From Chaetoderma sp. LZ-2023a (Eukaryota > Mollusca > Caudofoveata > Chaetodermatida > Chaetodermatidae): DNA of 64,000 nt. The stretch is from contig CM067370.1 in NCBI GenBank assembly GCA_034401795.1, positions 67,143,188 through 67,207,187 on the forward strand, written 5' to 3'. This document shows positions 14,701-28,500 of the stretch, piece by piece. Below the pieces are notes generated by a model. The model made no database searches and was not told the DNA's origin. It saw nothing but the letters and a program-made list of their open reading frames with translations. Made by a program: the position numbers and the translations under genes. The first letter of the stretch is position 1, and every line of letters begins with the position of its first letter.

Positions 14701-17700
14701 CTACATTGACAGCACAGATGCGGCCAGAACTTATCCGGCAGAAAACAACCACAGGACGCGCAACCCGGTCCCTGAAACAGGGCAAAGGACAAGGAGTATG
14801 AGCAACTAGTTAAGCTTAGAAAACTCAATCCAACTCAAAGAGAAGGAAAACGATCATAAAGATCAAAATACATCAGAAACCAGCATAGCGCTTGAATTGC
14901 TGATAAACACATAGCCAGGCTGATTATGACGTCATCAATCCCGTGACAGGAAAAATTCGATCCCAACAAAACATCCAAGTGCAAGGACGAATTGTATGCT
15001 GAATGGATAAGTTGACTACACAACCATCAGATACATATAGATAACTCTTTTCTGGCAAAAATGTTAATTATCTCCCTTTGTTTGTTTACAATAATTAACA
15101 TCACCACATTATCAATAACTAGATACCTGACACTTTGTATAGACAAACCATCCAACGTGACGAACCGGAGAACTCCACCATCTGCACGCCTCTTAACTCT
15201 CTCCACCTCATGGGGAAGGAATTGGATCAAGAGGGCAAAGTGAGACCTTTATACTAGGCCTCCAACTCACTGGACATATTTTTCATTTGGTTAGATAACC
15301 TAACAGTGTTAGTAGGAAATGGAACCATGGTGGAGAGAAAACTAACTCTCAGCAACTGTGATGTCACCACCTAGCGTCATACAGACCTGTGGACATAAAC
15401 AGAAAGAGAAATTAGTCCTAGGTAGCACCGAGTTGACCTAAACCAACTAACTAAGGCGCTTATCACGGTAAACGCGAGTCCCGGAAACACAATACACCGG
15501 GAAGAAAACTCGCTAATTTTACTAGAAGTCACCTGATTTAAAGGTCCTAAGTCCTTCTTTGGCGAATTGAAACTTCCCGCCATCCAAAAAAGTGACTATC
15601 ACACCAACCAACACCACTTAAACTAGTTTAAGATAAAGAAAAGCTTCAGCACAAAAAGACATGTGTGAACTCTCTGCCAATAATCTAGCAAAGAGGAAGT
15701 GCTAGTCTGCGCATGCGCGGTGGTGGGGCTGGCATCCGCCAGACTACGCTCTGACTCCCTGCCCAGTAGGGGCACCTAACTGTTTTAAATCTGAGTGTTT
15801 ATTGAGTGAAAGCCAATATTTAGCAATATCAAAAGTATTAGGGAGGTAAGTATACTCTTGAAGTGAAATGGGCCGCCCATACGCCCAGTGCTGAATCCAT
15901 ACACGTATTCAGACGACCTTCCAGTCCTCTCAACGACGCCTGATCCACCTTGGCCGCCTTGTCCCTCGCGATCCTCTCCAAGCGCGCACGTCAGTCCCAA
16001 TCAAATTCTGCCACCATCTCCGACGACCACTTGGCGCACACATCACATGGGCTTCCCACTTTGCGCAAGATACACAGTGATGACCAGAGTATTTGCGCTT
16101 CATGAACCTGTTGCACTTCTGACATAGAGTGTCCTGGTTCTTGGCTTTCTGCGAACACAAAGAATTAAAACACTGCACATGACTGATGACGAGCAATATG
16201 CACAATAGACCTGATAGTAAAATTGAATTACTAGGAAAACATTAACTTTCTCTCAATTAATGATAATCAAGCCTCAGGCAGGAAATATTTGAAACTTTTT
16301 TGAGTGAAAATTTTTAAAAACAACCTAGACGTCAACTAACGTTAAAATGACCAGGAAATAACCGCCGATCGCTACAAACACCCTCGACAATGAAGTGAGA
16401 GCTAAAAATCGGCATAAATAGAGTGCATAGACACGCGAAGCCAAGCGGAATAAACATCATGGGCGCCGCCATCTTGGCTAAGAGCGCATCCATCTTAGAA
16501 AGAATCGAGTCGCAAAGAGAAAGAACCGAGTACCCGGATTAACACTAATAAGCTAATGGGTACCGGGCGACTCCAACAATGGTTACCATTTTAGAATAAT
16601 GTGCCAATTTAAGGAAATTTCAAACAGTCATTATGGCATGAATGTATAAATTCTAGATTGATACAACCTGCCCTTGTGATGATTTCCCTTTGTCTTCCAT
16701 GATGCCAACAGTAACGCACTCCAACAATGCTTAAATCAGTTAAGATTGAAAATTTTAAGAGCTTTGACAAAAACGTGACTTTCTCAAGTCGCAAAATAGA
16801 CGAATCTGACTGTGATCGGGAATTGACTCGGTACCTGCGGCTATGGTAATTCCCGGACACAGTATGGGCAGGACCAGGAGAGTGCAGAGTTTTAATTGTT
16901 TATTTTGAGCTAGACTAGATAATAGACATTATCATAATAGTACATCTGGTAAGTATTATTCGAAGTAGAAACAAAGAGCACCCAACAAAATTAACTTCAA
17001 AAGGTTAAACAGCTTACCTGTATAGTTACCTGGAAATTGGGGTTCTGGGAATTCAGAATTCCAGGTATATAAATCAATCCAACACAAGCAAGAGTGGGCG
17101 GAGCTTAGCTAGAACTAGTTGTTCATCACATAATCCCAACCCCCTTTTCACCCCACGCATGGTAGCCAGTCACGAAACCCTATTTAAGGCTGTTTGCCAC
17201 AGCGATTGACAGTTAGATTGTATTGGCAGTCAAATACACAAACAAATAAAATGAATCCATACATTATAAGTGAAGTTATTGAGTGGAAACCAAATTCACA
17301 GATATTTTAGACGAATTTTAGGTATTTCAATGGAAATAACTATGGTGGATCTGGACGTGTTTCACTGATACGCAATCCCTACCGACGGCATGTCATCAGC
17401 AGTAGCCATACCAAACTTTAGATAAATCCATCCATTTTAAGTGAAGTTATATTGAGCAGAAATGAAATGGACAGATATTTTTGCAAAGGGAGATAACTAT
17501 GGCGAATCTATGCATTTTGCTGACACAGAATCTTGACAGAGAGCATGTCATCAGGAGTTGATATACTAAATTTTTAATGTATCTATCATTTACAAGTGAA
17601 GTTATTGAGCAGAAACCAAATGCACATTCTGGACAAATTTGAAGAATTTCAAGGGAGATTTAACCACAGTGAATCTAGACATGTTTCGCTGATACGCAAT

Positions 17701-20405
17701 CTCCACCGAGGCCAAATTTGAAATAAATATATCCATAATTATAAGGTGAAGCTATGGAATGAAAACTAAATGCACGGACACACACATGGACGGACAGAAG
17801 TGAAAGCATAATAACTTTCTTTTTTCAAAGAATTTGTATAGTGCTATTTTCTCCACACATAGAGCGCTATTCTCTCCACGCGTATAGAGGGATATTTTCT
17901 CTATGCCTGTGCACATATAGAGGGATATTTTCTCTACGCCTGTGCACATAGATGGATATTTTCTCTATGCCTGTGCACTTATAGAGGGATATTTTCTCTA
18001 CGCTTGTGCATATATAGAGGGATATTTTCTCTACGCCTGTACACATATAGAGGGATATTTTCTCTACGCCTGTGCACATATAGTGGGATATTTTCTCTAC
18101 GCCTGTGCACATATATAGGGATATTTTCTCTACGCCTGTGCACATATAGAGGAACATTTTCTCTATGCCTGTGCACATATAGAGGGATATTTTCTCTACA
18201 CCTGCGCACATATAGAGGGATATTTTCTCTACGCCTGCGCACATATAGAGGAATATTTTCTCTACACCTGTGCACATATAGAGCGATATTTTCTCTATGC
18301 CTGTGCACATATAGCGGGATATTTTCTCAATGCCTGTGTACATATTCAGAGGGATATTTTCTCTACGCCTGTGAAAAAAAGAGGGATATTTTCTCTACGC
18401 CTGTGCACATATAGAGGGATATTTTCTCTACGCCTGAGCACATATAGAGGGATATTTTTTCTATGCCTGTGCACATATAGAGGAATATTTTCTCCATGCC
18501 TGTGCACATATAGAGCATTATTTTCTCCAGACCTGCCCACATATAGTGCTAATTTCTCCATACATATAAATATTTATTACCCCTCAGTAATGTCACATGA
18601 CCATATGCTGTTATTTGATTGGTTAAGATCAGTGATGAAGGTCATAGCATCATAGGTGTTGATGCATTCTGAAAATGATGTCATAAAGTGTTAAAAATTG
18701 GCAATATTTCATATAAGATAAAATCCTCTCTCTCCCCTCTCTCTTTCTTAATCTCTCGCTGACGTCTGAGGGGGTAATAAATTTGTTACACCAGTGTTTT
18801 GTCGGAGATACAGGCTGTTACCACACGTGCAAACAAATATATTTCCCTCGCTAGGCTCAGAGAATATAAAATGTACAACGTTTGCGCATGTGGTAACAGT
18901 CTGTAGACCCGCTAAAACACTGGTGTAACTAATAATATTATACATTGATATTTTCTTCACACATGCACACCTGTAAATGTCTATTTTCTCCAGGACTATT
19001 TTTCTCTACGCACACACATGAGCACCAAGGGCTATTTTCTCCACACCTACAGATGTCTATTTTCACCACACTTGTAGCGCTATCTTTGGTACTTAAGAAT
19101 ACTCACACATTGCACATGTGACTAGTAAAGAGCTATGTATAGATTTAAAATAAACACATAGGCTACATCTATCCTTACATTGGTTTCCCAGACACTACAG
19201 GAAGAATGATAAGGCTACAGATAAGACCTGCCAAGTTGACCAATGTCTCCTGTAAGAAAAACAAGACAATTACAGATTGTGCAGGACTGGTAAATGTAAC
19301 CTTTGACCTCTAAGCTGAATCCATGTTAGATATTCAGTGTAACGGTGTTTACCAACCAGAAATGTGGATGCAATTAGTCTGGTGGATATAATTCTATTTG
19401 AGTATCACGTGCACAAGGCTAACTATCACACTTACCATTTTTCAAAGTGCAAGGTGAATGAAATACAGTGAATTGAATAATGATATAATTAGTATTAAGA
19501 CATCATTGAATTAAATGGTCATTAGAAGAGATGGTATGATTCACGAAAAATAACAATATATCTAAACTCTATAAATAAGGAAAATACCTACTCAAAAATG
19601 ACAAAGACACTATTCTGAAATTAAATGGCAGAGCGATATAGGTTTCTAAATATGCTATAGTATTGAAATAGTAATAATGTTTTATATAAACGTTTATGAG
19701 CATGAGGTTACTACTTTCGTCGTACCAGAATTAAATGCAAAACTAAACCTGTGCTGTATTAAGTCCAGCTAAATACAAAATGTATCCCGAAATGACATGG
19801 TCCACACCTTGAAATTACAAGTGAAAATTACAGAAATACATTTAATTGATTCACATAGATGCGGTAACAGAGCTATAACTGAAGTTGGTGAGCATGGGCC
19901 TCATAGTCTAGCAATAACATGACTAAATTCAAAACTTAATGTGCATTCGCAGTCAACATAAACATAAAATGTAACCTAAAATAACAAAGTCCCTATCCTC
20001 AAGATACATGTCTGAATGATATGAATGCCTTCTAATAGTGATCAAGATGCCATAATAAAGATAGATATATAAATAGCTTGTTGATAATGTGCCTAATAGT
20101 CTAGATGTATACAGATTTATACTACCATAGTTATAAGTGAATGGGTAAAAATAGTCCTATACATGTATGGAGAAATTTTAAGCATTGGTGCCCTTTCCCC
20201 GTGGCTTCGATGCCCTGTCAATGCCAAAATACTGCAATGCCACGACTATTTGTATGGGTAAAAATAAAGTTACCTACCTGACTGCCATCTTTGGCAGCGA
20301 CGTCTGCCATATTGTCTCTACGAGCCTGATGCAGGGTGAGAGCAGCTCTTGTAGCTCCAGCTGCCACACCCACTAATGACTGAAATACAAAATAAGGTGA
20401 AGTGC

Positions 20406-20441
<36 letters not shown>

Positions 20442-21043
20442 TAGTTTGATCGTAAATCCTCACGTTCACCGCTTTGAACTTTTGACACAAACCACCCCTG
20501 GGGGCGGAGCCAAATGTAAACATCCTTTTGCACTCCGCAATCATATGGGTAACTCACATACCAAATTTGTTTGAATTTCGCCCCAATAGTGTCAGAGGAG
20601 TTGCATTACAATCAATTTCACGAGCTTTTGACCGCATCCCACACACCCTGGGGGCGGGGTCATATGTAAATGTGCTCATCTCCTACACAATGATATCGGT
20701 AACTCACATACCAAATTTCGTTGAATTCTGTCCAATGGTTTCGGAGGAGATGCGTTACAATCAAGTTCCGCAGGTTAGAATTAGACATTTTGACCCCTCT
20801 CCCACCCCTTAGGGGCGGACCCAAACCTATATGGCCGCTTGCATTCCGCAATCATATGGGTAACTTAGATATCAAATTTGGTTGAGTTCTGTCTAATGAT
20901 TTCAGAGGAGCTGAATTACAATCAGTTTCATAACCCTTTTACCTCATCCCCCACCCCGAGGGCATGGTCATACGTAAATGTGCTCATCCACTCCACATTG
21001 ATATGGGTAACTGACATACTAAATTTGGTTGAAGTTGAAGAGC

Positions 21044-21100
<57 letters not shown>

Positions 21101-24100
21101 TACATGTAGTTTGATCGTAAATCCCAACATTTACCGCTTTGAACTTTTGACACAACCCACCCCCGGGGGGCGAAGCCAAATGTAAACGTCCTTTTGCACT
21201 CCGCAATCATATGGATAACTCACATACCAAATTTGTTTGAATTTCTCCCCAATAGTGTCAGAGGAGTTGCATTACAATCAATTTTTTTACCTTTTTACCC
21301 CCAAACCCTCACAAACCCCTGGGGGCGGGGCCAAATGTAAATGTGCTCATGTACTCCACATTGATATGGGTAACCCACAGACCAAATTTGGTTGAATTCT
21401 GTCCAATGGTTTCGAAGGACATGTGTTACAATCAATTTCCACAGGTTATAAGTAAATTTATCAAATTTCTTTTTCACGAGTGAGATGACATACTTACCTC
21501 CCTAACACTCTTGATATACTAGTATATCGGCTCTAAATTCAATAATATTCAGAATTATAACAAGTTAGGTGCCCCTAATGGGCAGGTGGAAGTACACAGT
21601 CATGCACATGACAAACACCACCCTCTGCGCATGCGCACACCGGTACTTCCGTTACTAAATATTGGCTGACATAGAAGCAACTATTCAATAGCCAAAGGAC
21701 CAGGCCTCCGTGGGGTGGTGAGCCCGGGATCCTGTTAGGGAGGTAAGTATGTCATCTCACTCGTGAAAAAGAAATTTGATAAATTTACTTATTTCACATC
21801 ATAAGAACATACTTACCTCCCTAACACTCTTGATAAAAACCAGAATTTGAAAGTAAATTTTGGTGGGAGGGAGGCAAGGTCCTGAAAACCTGCACACCCT
21901 CGAAGAGGCTAGGCTCTTTGAATTCTCAAGAGATTTAAAACATCTGAAATTGTGACTGAAACCACAACCAGGAATAGAATTTTGCATCGGATAATCGACC
22001 GATGAAGAGAGATTGATCAAAAAGCAAATGCGCGCTCTCCCCCCCCCCCTCCCTCTTTCTGAGGAAGGTTTAGGAAAAAACGCTGCTTTAAATGACTAGC
22101 ACGTTCTCTAATACTTAATGAAAGTATTACTAGACATTGGAAAAAGAAGAATTGCTTCTATTTCAAACTCTCTGAAAAAACCACAATTAAGAGACATTAA
22201 CCATCACCATATTAAAAAATAAAATGACACCATCACCAAGACAGAAAATCAAAAAATGGTCATAACCACTGACCTCTGATGTCTTGGACGCGGCACTCAT
22301 CTCTTCCCCCACCCGATGAAGAGAAGTGTACCAGCTAATAGTAGGGATACCCCACCAACAAATGTGATATTTGAAAATAGCAGAGGAGGCAAACTATTTA
22401 CAAACATAAACCTCTGCAGAAATATTTTATTTCCTGAGGACTGAGACGGCGAGTGGGTTAGAAGTGTCACGAAGGTAATGGTCGGTAAAACTGGACTCAC
22501 AGTGCCACTGGGCTACTGACATAATGTCTTCAATAGAAACACCATTAAATAATGCCGTGGAAGTTACCACACCACGGACACTATGAGCCTTGGCTCTATC
22601 TACCTGGGCCCGAATTCTATAAACTTCTTAACTTAAGTCTACCAAAACTCTAGGTGGTCTACCTTAGTAAGTGCCCCGCTTATGTTGAGATTCAGAAAAC
22701 GACATAAGTGCCCCACATACGAATGTGGACCGCATAACTTAAGCACCCTGCTTAAAACTGCGCTCGGCTCGTTGTTAGGGTATTATGTCCATATCATGCT
22801 CATTTCTTTGACACTGACTCGACCGTCGGTGACGAAGACAATAGAACGAATAGCGTGCTTTCCTATTAAGCACAAATTTGTATTTGGAAAACGTGTTAAA
22901 TTAGAATTAAATTTTGACAATGGCGGTAGAAAACAGCAAGAAGCGCAAGCCAAATTTTTCTGATGCTGAAAAAATCCGATTAATCGAGGAATATGAAAAA
23001 GAAAAAGAAATTCTTTCCGGCAAATTTGGCCCAAATATAACCAGCAAGAGAAAGCATGAGGCATGGCTGCGGGTCACCAAGAACATGAACAGCCAGAATC
23101 CGTCTTGTGAGAACACCCACCGAGCTGCAGAAAAAGTGGCAAAATCTATCCAGCACCATGAAAGATGACTATCGTCACTTTCGTACAGAGACAATGAAAA
23201 CAGGTATATGCCTATGTATTGAACAACTCTTAGACTGTGCAGCCTAGCATTCCGTACTCCATAAGCAAAATGCAATGAATGATGCCACTACAAACCTTTA
23301 CTTTTCATCATTGATGATGTCTCTGCCTCTGCAACGCCCACCCACCCCTCTACCCACCACAGCACGCATGCACGTTATCTGTGGTATGATACTTTTCAAA
23401 TGTTTTCCGATGACACAGAATGTAATGTTGACATCTGGGTGAATACTTGTTTTCACTTTGCTTAACTCCAAGTGGGGGGACGTGGAAGGCTAACAATGCG
23501 TAGGAAAGCTCACCAAATAAACAATTTGAAGATATGCCTATTATTAATGTATCATTAAATGAATTTTGAAATCCACGTAGTATTAGTGAACTTTTCCAAT
23601 AAGGCCAATTATATGATATGTCAAACGAGAATAAATCATTTGAAAAACGATTGCATCAAGACTAAAATACCCGTACAAGTAGATTGATGTGATAATTAAA
23701 AGATCAAGGCATAGTCGCCATTAAAGTTTAAATTCCAATTCATCTTGATATTCATTGATGATATATTTACTTTATAGGTGGGGGACCTCCGCCGGAACAA
23801 CCCTCTGCTGTCTCTCAAAAGATGTGCACCGTGCTTGGCGAGGACGACCCAACAGTCCACGGTATTCCGGGAGGGATAGATAGTTTGGTGTGTGGTGAAA
23901 ATTCAAGGTACATATGAATAATATGCGTGCGTGAGTGCGTGTGTGCTTGTATATAATTCTAATTAACATTCATTACAGATGCATTAATTGCAGAAAACCG
24001 TCTTTGATATTGAAATATTATTTTGTATAAGTAAGCTAGGATAATACAGCGATTGATTACAGAATGTGTGACTTCACAATGATTAACAACAATTAAGAAT

Positions 24101-25491
24101 ATATTATTTTTGCATGATGGATAAATAAGCTATGCTAAGAAGTTGCTTTAAAAACCATGTGGTCTCCTCGGAAGTACCTTTCATGCTAAGTTTCAGTCGT
24201 TTCACTTTCTTTTTTTGGCACATCAAAATGAAAACAAACCATTTCGTGTGTGATTATTAAAGTTGTCACCAACAGCGTCACATATTTTAGTAAAAAATGT
24301 AAATCTCCCTATCATCTGCCAACAAACTGACTGACAAATGAATTCGTCTTCAGTAACTACTGCTTTGTGCACCAATTAACCCTTTAATGTCTAAATTATT
24401 CATTAAAATATATTATTCTCCCTTACCGTGTTGATTTGCAGATCAACATAATACTATTTTTGAAATTTTACAACTGGAATGACTGCCTCGGTAAATGAGC
24501 CAGTCATTCCAGTGTTAACATTTCGAAAATAGTCTTCTATTATTTGGCTTGTCTTCTAAGGAGGCCGTTGTTAACCGTCTTAGGAGGCAAAGGGTTACAT
24601 ATACGAAGGCTTATTTTACAGATTGCGTCTCTGTCAGGACATTCTTCAGAGTTCACCTCTAGTTATACAGTAATAAATAATATATGACTAAATCACAAAT
24701 ATTTTAATTATTTCAGAAGTTCGTCTGATATGTCAGCCGTTTCGTTCAACGATCCAAGTTGTAGGACACCTCAGTCTGGCTCACAGTCGTTTTCCATGGT
24801 AGCACTAACAAGTCCATCTGCGTCAATCAATGCCAGTACATCTAAAAAAAAGATTAGCGACAATGAAGTAAATAATAACGAGCTGCATCGCGAATTATTG
24901 CAGCTGGAGAAGAAAAGATGTTTAATGGAGACTGAGAAACTAGAATTGGAAATCTTCATATTGAAGGATAAAAAGAAGGAAATACTGGCAAGAGACAGTT
25001 CGCGTGCTGCTGCTGGAGTCAACGACACATTAGTGTATATGGAACTATAGATTCAATGCTATTCAATCAGATATCACCTTAGCCTTTCTTGTTGATTACG
25101 TCAGGCGACATATCTGTAAAACGCGTCTTTGACGCCTAGACCTTTTAAAGAATATTTTATTTTTCATATAAAAATGTCTATTTGTAGACTAAGGGAAGAC
25201 TATTTTTGGAAGTTTACCACTAGAATGACATGCTCGGTAAACGAGCCAGTCATTCTAGTGGTAGAATTACAAAAATAGCCTTCTCTAGGTCTGCAAATAT
25301 GCATTTCTCAAGACCACCACGGAAGCCGTTCTCGGCCCTTTTAGGCATCAAAGATTTAAAGAAAAATCCCACGAATTAATATGTTTTCATCATTTCGAAA
25401 CTGTCTTTTGACAAAACTTGACATTACTACACGTTATTAAGCATGGTGGCGACCACAATTATGATGATGATAGTGATCACGACACCGACAA

Positions 25492-25524
<33 letters not shown>

Positions 25525-28500
25525 TGATAATGATGATGCAGCCAATAATATGATATAGATTTCACACATAAAAAATTAAATATTCATATTTAACAAAACT
25601 GTGAGAGAAAAAACATGAAATTTATATCTCCATGAACTATGATACAATATAGCTAGCATTATTAGTTTCCGAATGTACAGCTGGCTTTGTTTCCTTTAGA
25701 AAGTATCACAGGGAATGCAAAATTGTAATATTGTGAGAATAAATGTACTTGAAGCCATGTCTGCATATTTTATGAGATGGACATTAGACATGGGTCTCCG
25801 TTTAACCATTTACAGTCTTAGACGACCAAAACAGCCTCCTTAGTAGTCATTCTAAATGCCAAATTACTGATCAATATAACACCATTTTTGGAATTTCACC
25901 ACTGGAATGACTGGCTCGGTTACCGAGCCAGTCATGACAGTGGTAAAATTTCAAAATTAGTCTTCTATTGATCGGCAAATTTACACTCTATTGTGAAATT
26001 TTTAATTTTTAAACATAAATTTAGGCATTAAAGGGTTAAGAATTACATATATTGAACAATCTATTCTGATTTTCAAAAAGGTTTTGCACTTACCTAACGG
26101 AAATGGTTATTGGCTAACAGATTTCTGGCTGCGGCACCGGCTGCTCTGACTTCATGTTCTACTTCTACGTCATCAACAGCACCTGGCTCTGCCTGCCCGT
26201 TGACATCATCTTCCTCAAAATCTGGCAAACCTCGGTCTTTGGCGATGTTGTGGAGGATGGCACAAGATCCTATTATGTTACAGGATTTTGCTGGCGAATA
26301 ACGCAGTTCTCCATGAAGACAATGAAATCGCCGTTTCCACTGCCCGATGCCTCTTTCAACAACATTTCGAGTGGATTTGTGAGATATGTTGTAGGCCCGT
26401 TGTTGAGCGTTGTTTGGTTGAAGATACGGCGTCATTAGCCAAGTTTTTAGGGGGTAGCCAGAATCACCAAGAATATATTCATGACCCCTCCTTGTTTCCA
26501 TCAAGCGAGTGAGGCCACTTTCCTGTAGAATAACAGAATCGTGAGTACTGCCAGGCCAGCTCGTCACCACATTGATGAAGCGACATTTAGCATCCATAAC
26601 AACCTGCGTATTAATGGAATGATAGTTCTTGCGGTTAATGTAGCGTTCCTCGTGATCCGACGGGCTAGTAATCCATATGTGCGCTCCATCGATTACTGCC
26701 ATCACAGCTGGAAAACCTGCGATTTCATAAAAATCACCAATGATATTGTGAATATCTTCATTTGCTGGAAATTTGATTATTCTAGGTATTAAATGCACCA
26801 ATGCCTCCGACACATCTGAAACTGCACGACATGTAGTTGATTGCGATACACTAACAGTGTCACCGACCGTCCTTTGGAATGATCCTGTTGCGTAAAAACG
26901 TAGCGAGATGAATAATTTCTCAATGGGTAATAGAGCATGATTTCTCATAGCCCTTGGTTGAAGTTCTTCATGTATTACATCAACAAGACTCAGAATTGCT
27001 TCTCTGACGAGTCTGTATCTTTGATACAGCTCCACGTCATTATAGGCATCCAAAGGATGCAATCGGTCTCTAAAAATGCGTTGTTGACGAATACCACGCC
27101 TTCTTTCTTCTTCCATTATTGCACCGACTATTAGCAAAGCCATTTCTACTACGCTTGTACGATGATATAAATGGTAGATTGGCGAGAGAATAGAGTTTTA
27201 AACACCCCACGCAAAGTTAGGACACCTACCGAGGTGTCTTATTTCTGAGTCGAGATATACGTGCAGTACCGTCGCGAAGAGGTTTTCTGAATACCGCTTA
27301 AGTTAAGCACCCCGCCTATGTGCTAATATAGGTGGGGTGCTTACACTTAAGTAGTTTATAGAATTCGGGCCCTGGATTCCAGTGGCTGTTTTATGACAGA
27401 ATTGGATACATTCCACGATCCATCTGGAAATAGTGTCTCTTGACGCCCTACCATGGGGATCAATATATGACAACCATAGGGAACATGGGTCCGTCCGCCA
27501 AACCTGAGTTCTTTTCTTGTACTTATTCAAAGCACGGACTGGACACCATACTTTAGCACCAGGATCATATCTGGTTAAGGCAGGTAAAATAATAAGTTTA
27601 CCCGGATACTTTAAAGATTGATTCTTAGCCAAGAAATTCAATCTTGGTAGAAGCTTAAGGCCTTCACCTGTAACTATATAACGGTCAGGCTCAGCAGACA
27701 AGGCATGAATTTCACTCCTGCGTCTGGCTGATGCTGCCGCAACTAAAAATACAGTTTTAAGTGTCAATAATTTAACAGATATAGCACTAAGTGGTTCAAA
27801 CGGCTTACCACTCAAAACCTGCAGAACCAGAGAAAGACTCCATGACGGTGTCAGTGGAGGATTTCTTGGTCTGAGATTGCCCATACCTTTAATAAGAGTA
27901 TTTAAAACACTTACTTCATCACTTCTCCTCTTTGCCAAGCAAGGGATAACAGTCATCAATGCTGATTTGTATCCTGCAACAGAATTAGGTTGAAGACTAT
28001 AGGTATCATACAGGTGACAGAGAAAATCAGCTACTACCTGAATAGATGCTTCCATCGGATTGATACATCTCTTTGAGCACCATTCTGCAAATCTGTTGAT
28101 TTTATAATTATAAGCTCTGGAGGTTGACCCCCTCCTGGCTCTGGCCATGAAATTGGCTGCTTGCTCAGAAAAGCCCTCCTTAATCGCGGATTGTTTGACA
28201 ACATCCATGCAGTCAATTGAAACATTGACGGATTGTTGTGAAGGGTCTTGCCCTGGAAGATAATATTGTCCATCAGCGGCAGAGGAACCGGATTGCAAAC
28301 CAGAAGGTCCAGCAGATCCGTAAACCATGATCGGCTTGGCCAATTCGGGGCGATCAGAAGCACTTGGCATTCCTCTTGTCTGATCTTCTGAAGGATCCTT
28401 GGAATCAGGATTGTTGGAGGGTATGCGTATGCATACATTCCCTTCCAACTGATAGCTAGCGCATCTATTGCGATAGCGCTTGGATCTGGAATCGGAGAAA

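Larger units (their letters stand above)
8821..15869 (-). mobile_element. DIRS-B retrotransposon, looks whole, nested in DIRS-A
   Basis: A 7.05-kb minus-strand DIRS element inside the Gag region of DIRS-A. It has Gag (12708-14828), RT/RNase H/methyltransferase-like (10577-12958) and a recombinase frame (9738-12674), all long and open, with both terminal repeats and an intact internal complementary region. The terminal repeats match over about 160 bases without a difference that I can see, so it looks very recent and apparently whole. It must be younger than DIRS-A. GC content is clearly above the host introns, especially in gag. Confidence 0.95.
3178..16970 (-). mobile_element. DIRS-A retrotransposon, split by nested DIRS-B
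   Basis: This is a DIRS-type element on the minus strand, occupying 3178-8820 and 15870-16970 (about 6.74 kb without the nested copy). Parts in coding order: right terminal repeat, Gag (15930-16205 and 7133-8809), RT/RNase H/methyltransferase-like (4976-7440), tyrosine recombinase (4128 to about 5200), internal complementary region, left terminal repeat. The terminal repeats (about 165 bp compared) differ at about two sites, so the copy is young. It is broken: besides the nested insertion there are roughly two breaks. No target-site duplication is seen, as usual for DIRS. It sits in the loop of a hairpin repeat in a RUSF1 intron, in the gene's sense orientation. Confidence 0.92.
22607..27371 (-). 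mobile_element. PIF/Harbinger DNA transposon inside DIRS-C
   Basis: A 4765-bp element with terminal inverted repeats 'GGCCCGAATTCTATAAACT' at both ends and a 3-bp duplication CTG (22604-22606, 27372-27374). Comparison with DIRS-B shows that removing the element and one CTG restores an unbroken, equal-length alignment. It has the two genes typical of the superfamily: an intact HARBI1-type transposase (minus strand) and a Myb/SANT-like protein (plus strand), arranged tail to tail. Three copies of a palindromic repeat sit between or within the genes. Confidence 0.95.

Noticed and set aside
3178-16970. LTR retrotransposon or Polinton
   Set aside because: Ends are inverted rather than direct repeats, with an internal complementary region and a tyrosine recombinase instead of a DDE integrase. 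No polymerase B or capsid gene is seen.
17867-18561. Long frames on both strands in the 33-bp repeat
   Set aside because: They are products of a period divisible by three, with no start context, no domain and identical openness on both strands.
22914-22919. TTG start for the Myb-like gene
   Set aside because: An ATG two codons later gives the expected lysine-rich start, and non-ATG starts are not needed.
26094-27143. Host (domesticated) HARBI1 gene
   Set aside because: It sits between matched terminal repeats with a target duplication inside a retrotransposon, so it is a mobile copy.
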